From NCBI GenBank assembly GCA_026419775.2, contig JAOPGA020000806.1, positions 1-64,000 on the forward strand: a stretch of DNA of 64,000 nucleotides. The letters are read 5' to 3'. This DNA comes from Acrasis kona. Taxonomy: Eukaryota; Heterolobosea; Eutetramitea; Acrasida; Acrasidae. The position numbers were made by a program, and so were the translations under genes. Of the stretch, positions 61,763-64,000 are shown in pieces; positions within the stretch are counted from its first letter, which is position 1, and each line of letters starts with the position of its first letter. Under the pieces are notes generated by a model. It was not told the origin of the DNA. It saw only the letters and a list, made by a program, of their open reading frames with translations, and made no database searches.

Positions 61763-64000
61763 ATGACGGAACAAGAGATGAGGCAAAGTGCTGACTATGT
61801 CAGAAGCAAAGTGGGAACCGCTGATGTTGCAGTGATTTTGGGTTCTGGTCTTGGTGACTTTGTCAAGGTTTTGAAGAACTGTACTGAACTAAGCTACTCT
61901 GAAATTCCCCACATGCCAAAAGTCACGGTTCTTGGACACGCTGGAAAACTTATATCCGGAGAGATTAAAGGTGTTAAAGTATTTTGTTTTGCTGGTAGAT
62001 TCCACTCTTATGAAGGTTTGTTAAAATTTAACATTAGATCAACTCAATCATTGAATAGGTATTGGTTGGACCGATGTATGCTTTCAAGTACGCTTAATGG
62101 CCAATCTTGGATGCAAATTATACATTGTCACAAACTCTGCCGGAGGTGTTCTTGATGGCATGCGTGCAGGTTGTTTGTGCCTAATGGACGACCATGCAAG
62201 ATACATGACCAGAGTCGATCCACTAAAGCAATTCTACCTCAGCCAAGAAAATCTAGAGAGAAGCAGAGAAACCCATGAATACTGGAACAAGAAGATGGTT
62301 GAACTCACAATGTAAATTAAACACTTTATGCGTCCATACTAACACGCCATCCAGGAAAATCTCACATGAACTGAAGATCCAACTCTTCCAAGGTGCCTAT
62401 TTGTGGACAAGTGGTCCATCATACGAAACACCCCTAGAAGTACGCAACGCCCAGAAATTCGGAGGTGCCACCGTCGGAATGTCCACCGTACCCGAAGTTG
62501 TCGCTGCACATGCTTACGGAATGGCAGTCATGGGAATCAGCATGGTCTCCAACTTGGGTGCTGGTCTACAAACCACAGAACTTACCCATCAAGAAGTACT
62601 TGAGAGCAGTAAATTAAGTGTTCCCAACTTGATGCAACTTTTAGAAGAAACCATCGCAAGGACACCAGAGATTTTCACAAAAGTAGAACAAGAAGAAGAA
62701 TCAAAACAAAAACATCAATTAGATGGACAAGAAGGAACTCAACTGCCTGTTCCATTCCACAATGACACCTTATCGCTTCTGAACGACATTCAAACGGCAA
62801 CTCTCTTCATTCAATCAAAATACGAAACGGCCAACCTACAGCGCGCCCTATTCAAGTACCATCCACAAACCACTCACTTAGAGTCAACCCACATTAAACT
62901 TGATTCGCTACAAGGATACCCATCAGGTTTCACATCAGGTCAATCATACTTGACAGTCAGTGACGACACCACGCTCACCATTCATGTATCCGATCGTGAT
63001 GGATTCTCATTAGCACAATCAAGTTACCTGTCATTACTTTTATACACATTAAAGATCCAAACAGCAGTAGTGGACCTACATGGAGAGCGCCTCAACGATA
63101 CATTAAAATCAAACATGATCAAGGACGTGATTGACTTTACCGCAGACACGCAGACATTACAATATTTATTACCGATCCATCCCCATTACAACACCAAAGC
63201 CTTTTTGAACCAACTCAACATTAAAGAAGGAATCACGTACATGGCGTTCGAAGGACCCAGCAAACCATCTCTCGTGGAAATGAATTTTGCGAAACATTGT
63301 GGAGCGGATGTGGTCGGCACCACCAGCGTTAGTTTACTATACACATTACATCACATGGGATTGAACGTTTATGCAAAATTAGTAAATGACGAAAATCAAC
63401 AAGAGGAAGAATTAGACATTGACGAGGCTCACATTCCAATCCAAATCGAAATCAAGGACAAGAAACTAGAACAACCCAGTCGCGTTTTACATTTATCATT
63501 CGATGAGATTGATGCTGCATCTCGTCACATTCAACAATCAATTACCAATCAAGGCGATCCGCCGATTTCTGCAGTGATTGATTTTAATTTGAACATTTCG
63601 TTCGAATCGTCATGTGAATTGATCTTTTCCATTCCATCCACATCCATTCCTCATTTCGAACAATTTACAAAATTACCTTCATTTGAATTATCTTGTGTTC
63701 GCATTTCTAAAAATAATAAATCTACTCTGTTGTATGTGGTGAGCACCCTTGGTAATCACTCACAATCTCATCATCAAATCAACGCTGTTCCGTTGGTTCG
63801 ATTGTTACAAAATTTAAATGTAAAAAATATTTTCATGACCAGTTCGTTTGTTTGTTGTAATGATTCCATTCCGAAGGATGCTGTGGTTGTGTTGAGCGAT
63901 CATGTGAATTTGACCGGAGATAATTCATTGACCGGACATAATGAGCAGAGGTGGGGGGATCGATTCTTTGATATGACCAAGACTTATGATTACAATAAAA
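61763..64000 (+). CDS. Multi-domain purine nucleoside phosphorylase, 3' end outside window
   Basis: Exons 61763-62015, 62059-62311 and 62355 onward, open to the last base. Domain 1 (to about 62680) is a complete trimeric-type PNP: G-S-G-L-G-D-F, G-H-A-G-K, A-G-R-F-H-S-Y-E-G, T-N-S-A-G-G, G-P-S-Y-E-T-P, G-M-S-T-V-P-E and S-N. Its loop near the DH motif is altered (M-D-D-H-A-R-Y). After a 60-residue linker the frame continues into a second PNP-like domain. It is recognisable by G-I-T-Y-M-A-F-E-G-P-S-K-P-S and G-A-D-V-V-G-T-T-S-V, with the glutamate and methionine replaced. A third begins at about 63440: S-D-H-V-N-L-T-G-D-N-S-L-T-G, then R-F-F-D-M-T-K-T-Y-D. PNP normally works as a homotrimer, so a single-chain pseudo-trimer is the inference. 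Only domain 1 keeps a full active site. Confidence 0.85.

Noticed and set aside
62403-62603. Plus-strand ORF of 66 codons inside the PNP gene
   Set aside because: It is out of frame with the conserved PNP sequence, which is open throughout.

Overview
The window is nuclear DNA from a unicellular eukaryote. It is AT-rich and gene-dense. Introns are mostly only 35-47 bases with GT...AG ends, and the genes are typically eukaryotic: oligosaccharyltransferase, DPAGT1, Ran, JmjC demethylase, PACRG, CFAP61, dynein-2 light intermediate chain and a selenocysteine protein. One ambiguous base (N at 37567) shows this is an assembly. Three ciliary or axonemal genes mean the lineage can, or recently could, build a flagellum. 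Large kinase/ATPase/histidine-kinase hybrids and very short introns fit a free-living amoeboflagellate. A heterolobosean (Naegleria/Acrasis-like) is my best guess, but that is inference.

Layout. Bases 1-4.2 kb hold transposon debris: a CACTA-like transposase tail, a decayed hAT element and its CGGAT-rich end, and an unidentified remnant. A clean DUF985 cupin gene follows. From 5.5 to 12.3 kb a minus-strand gene is split by a Ty3/gypsy-type LTR retrotransposon (6091-11795) with identical 209-base LTRs and a 5-base target duplication. Between 12.7 and 14.2 kb lie two tRNA-Val(AAC) genes. Each carries an anticodon-loop intron and a second insert in the D-loop. At 14.9-15.35 kb sits a selenoprotein K-like gene with an in-frame TGA and a candidate SECIS.

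From 15.4 to 32.5 kb is a compact housekeeping block: CFAP61, a small myristoylation-motif protein, a LolD-like ABC ATPase, a PSI-domain membrane protein, DPAGT1/ALG7, a four-HMA copper P-type ATPase, and a ~1,900-residue Ser/Thr-kinase-like/AAA/GAF/histidine kinase/response regulator protein. From 32.5 to 39.4 kb the DNA is degenerate: two copies of a ~0.37 kb duplication, a second decayed hAT element, broken hypothetical genes and one intact trypsin-like protease.

From 39.9 kb to the end the block is mostly intact: a secreted CAP protein, a candidate degenerate tyrosine-recombinase protein, a CHCH protein, ISCA1, a GST, a mitochondrial carrier containing a 12-base microexon, PACRG, ethanolamine-phosphate cytidylyltransferase, a membrane protein, a KDM4-like JmjC protein, ribophorin II, a PARP pseudogene, Ran, DYNC2LI1, and finally a purine nucleoside phosphorylase whose frame runs on into a second, diverged PNP domain and the start of a third.

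Functional themes. DPAGT1 and ribophorin II belong to the same N-glycosylation route, and the SelK-like protein is also expected at the ER. CFAP61, PACRG and DYNC2LI1 are ciliary. ISCA1, the CHCH protein and the carrier are mitochondrial. None of these is arranged as an operon. Genes are tightly packed in convergent and divergent pairs, with gaps as short as 11-60 bases. The strongest leads are the tRNA D-loop inserts, the tandem triple PNP and the SelK/SECIS pair.
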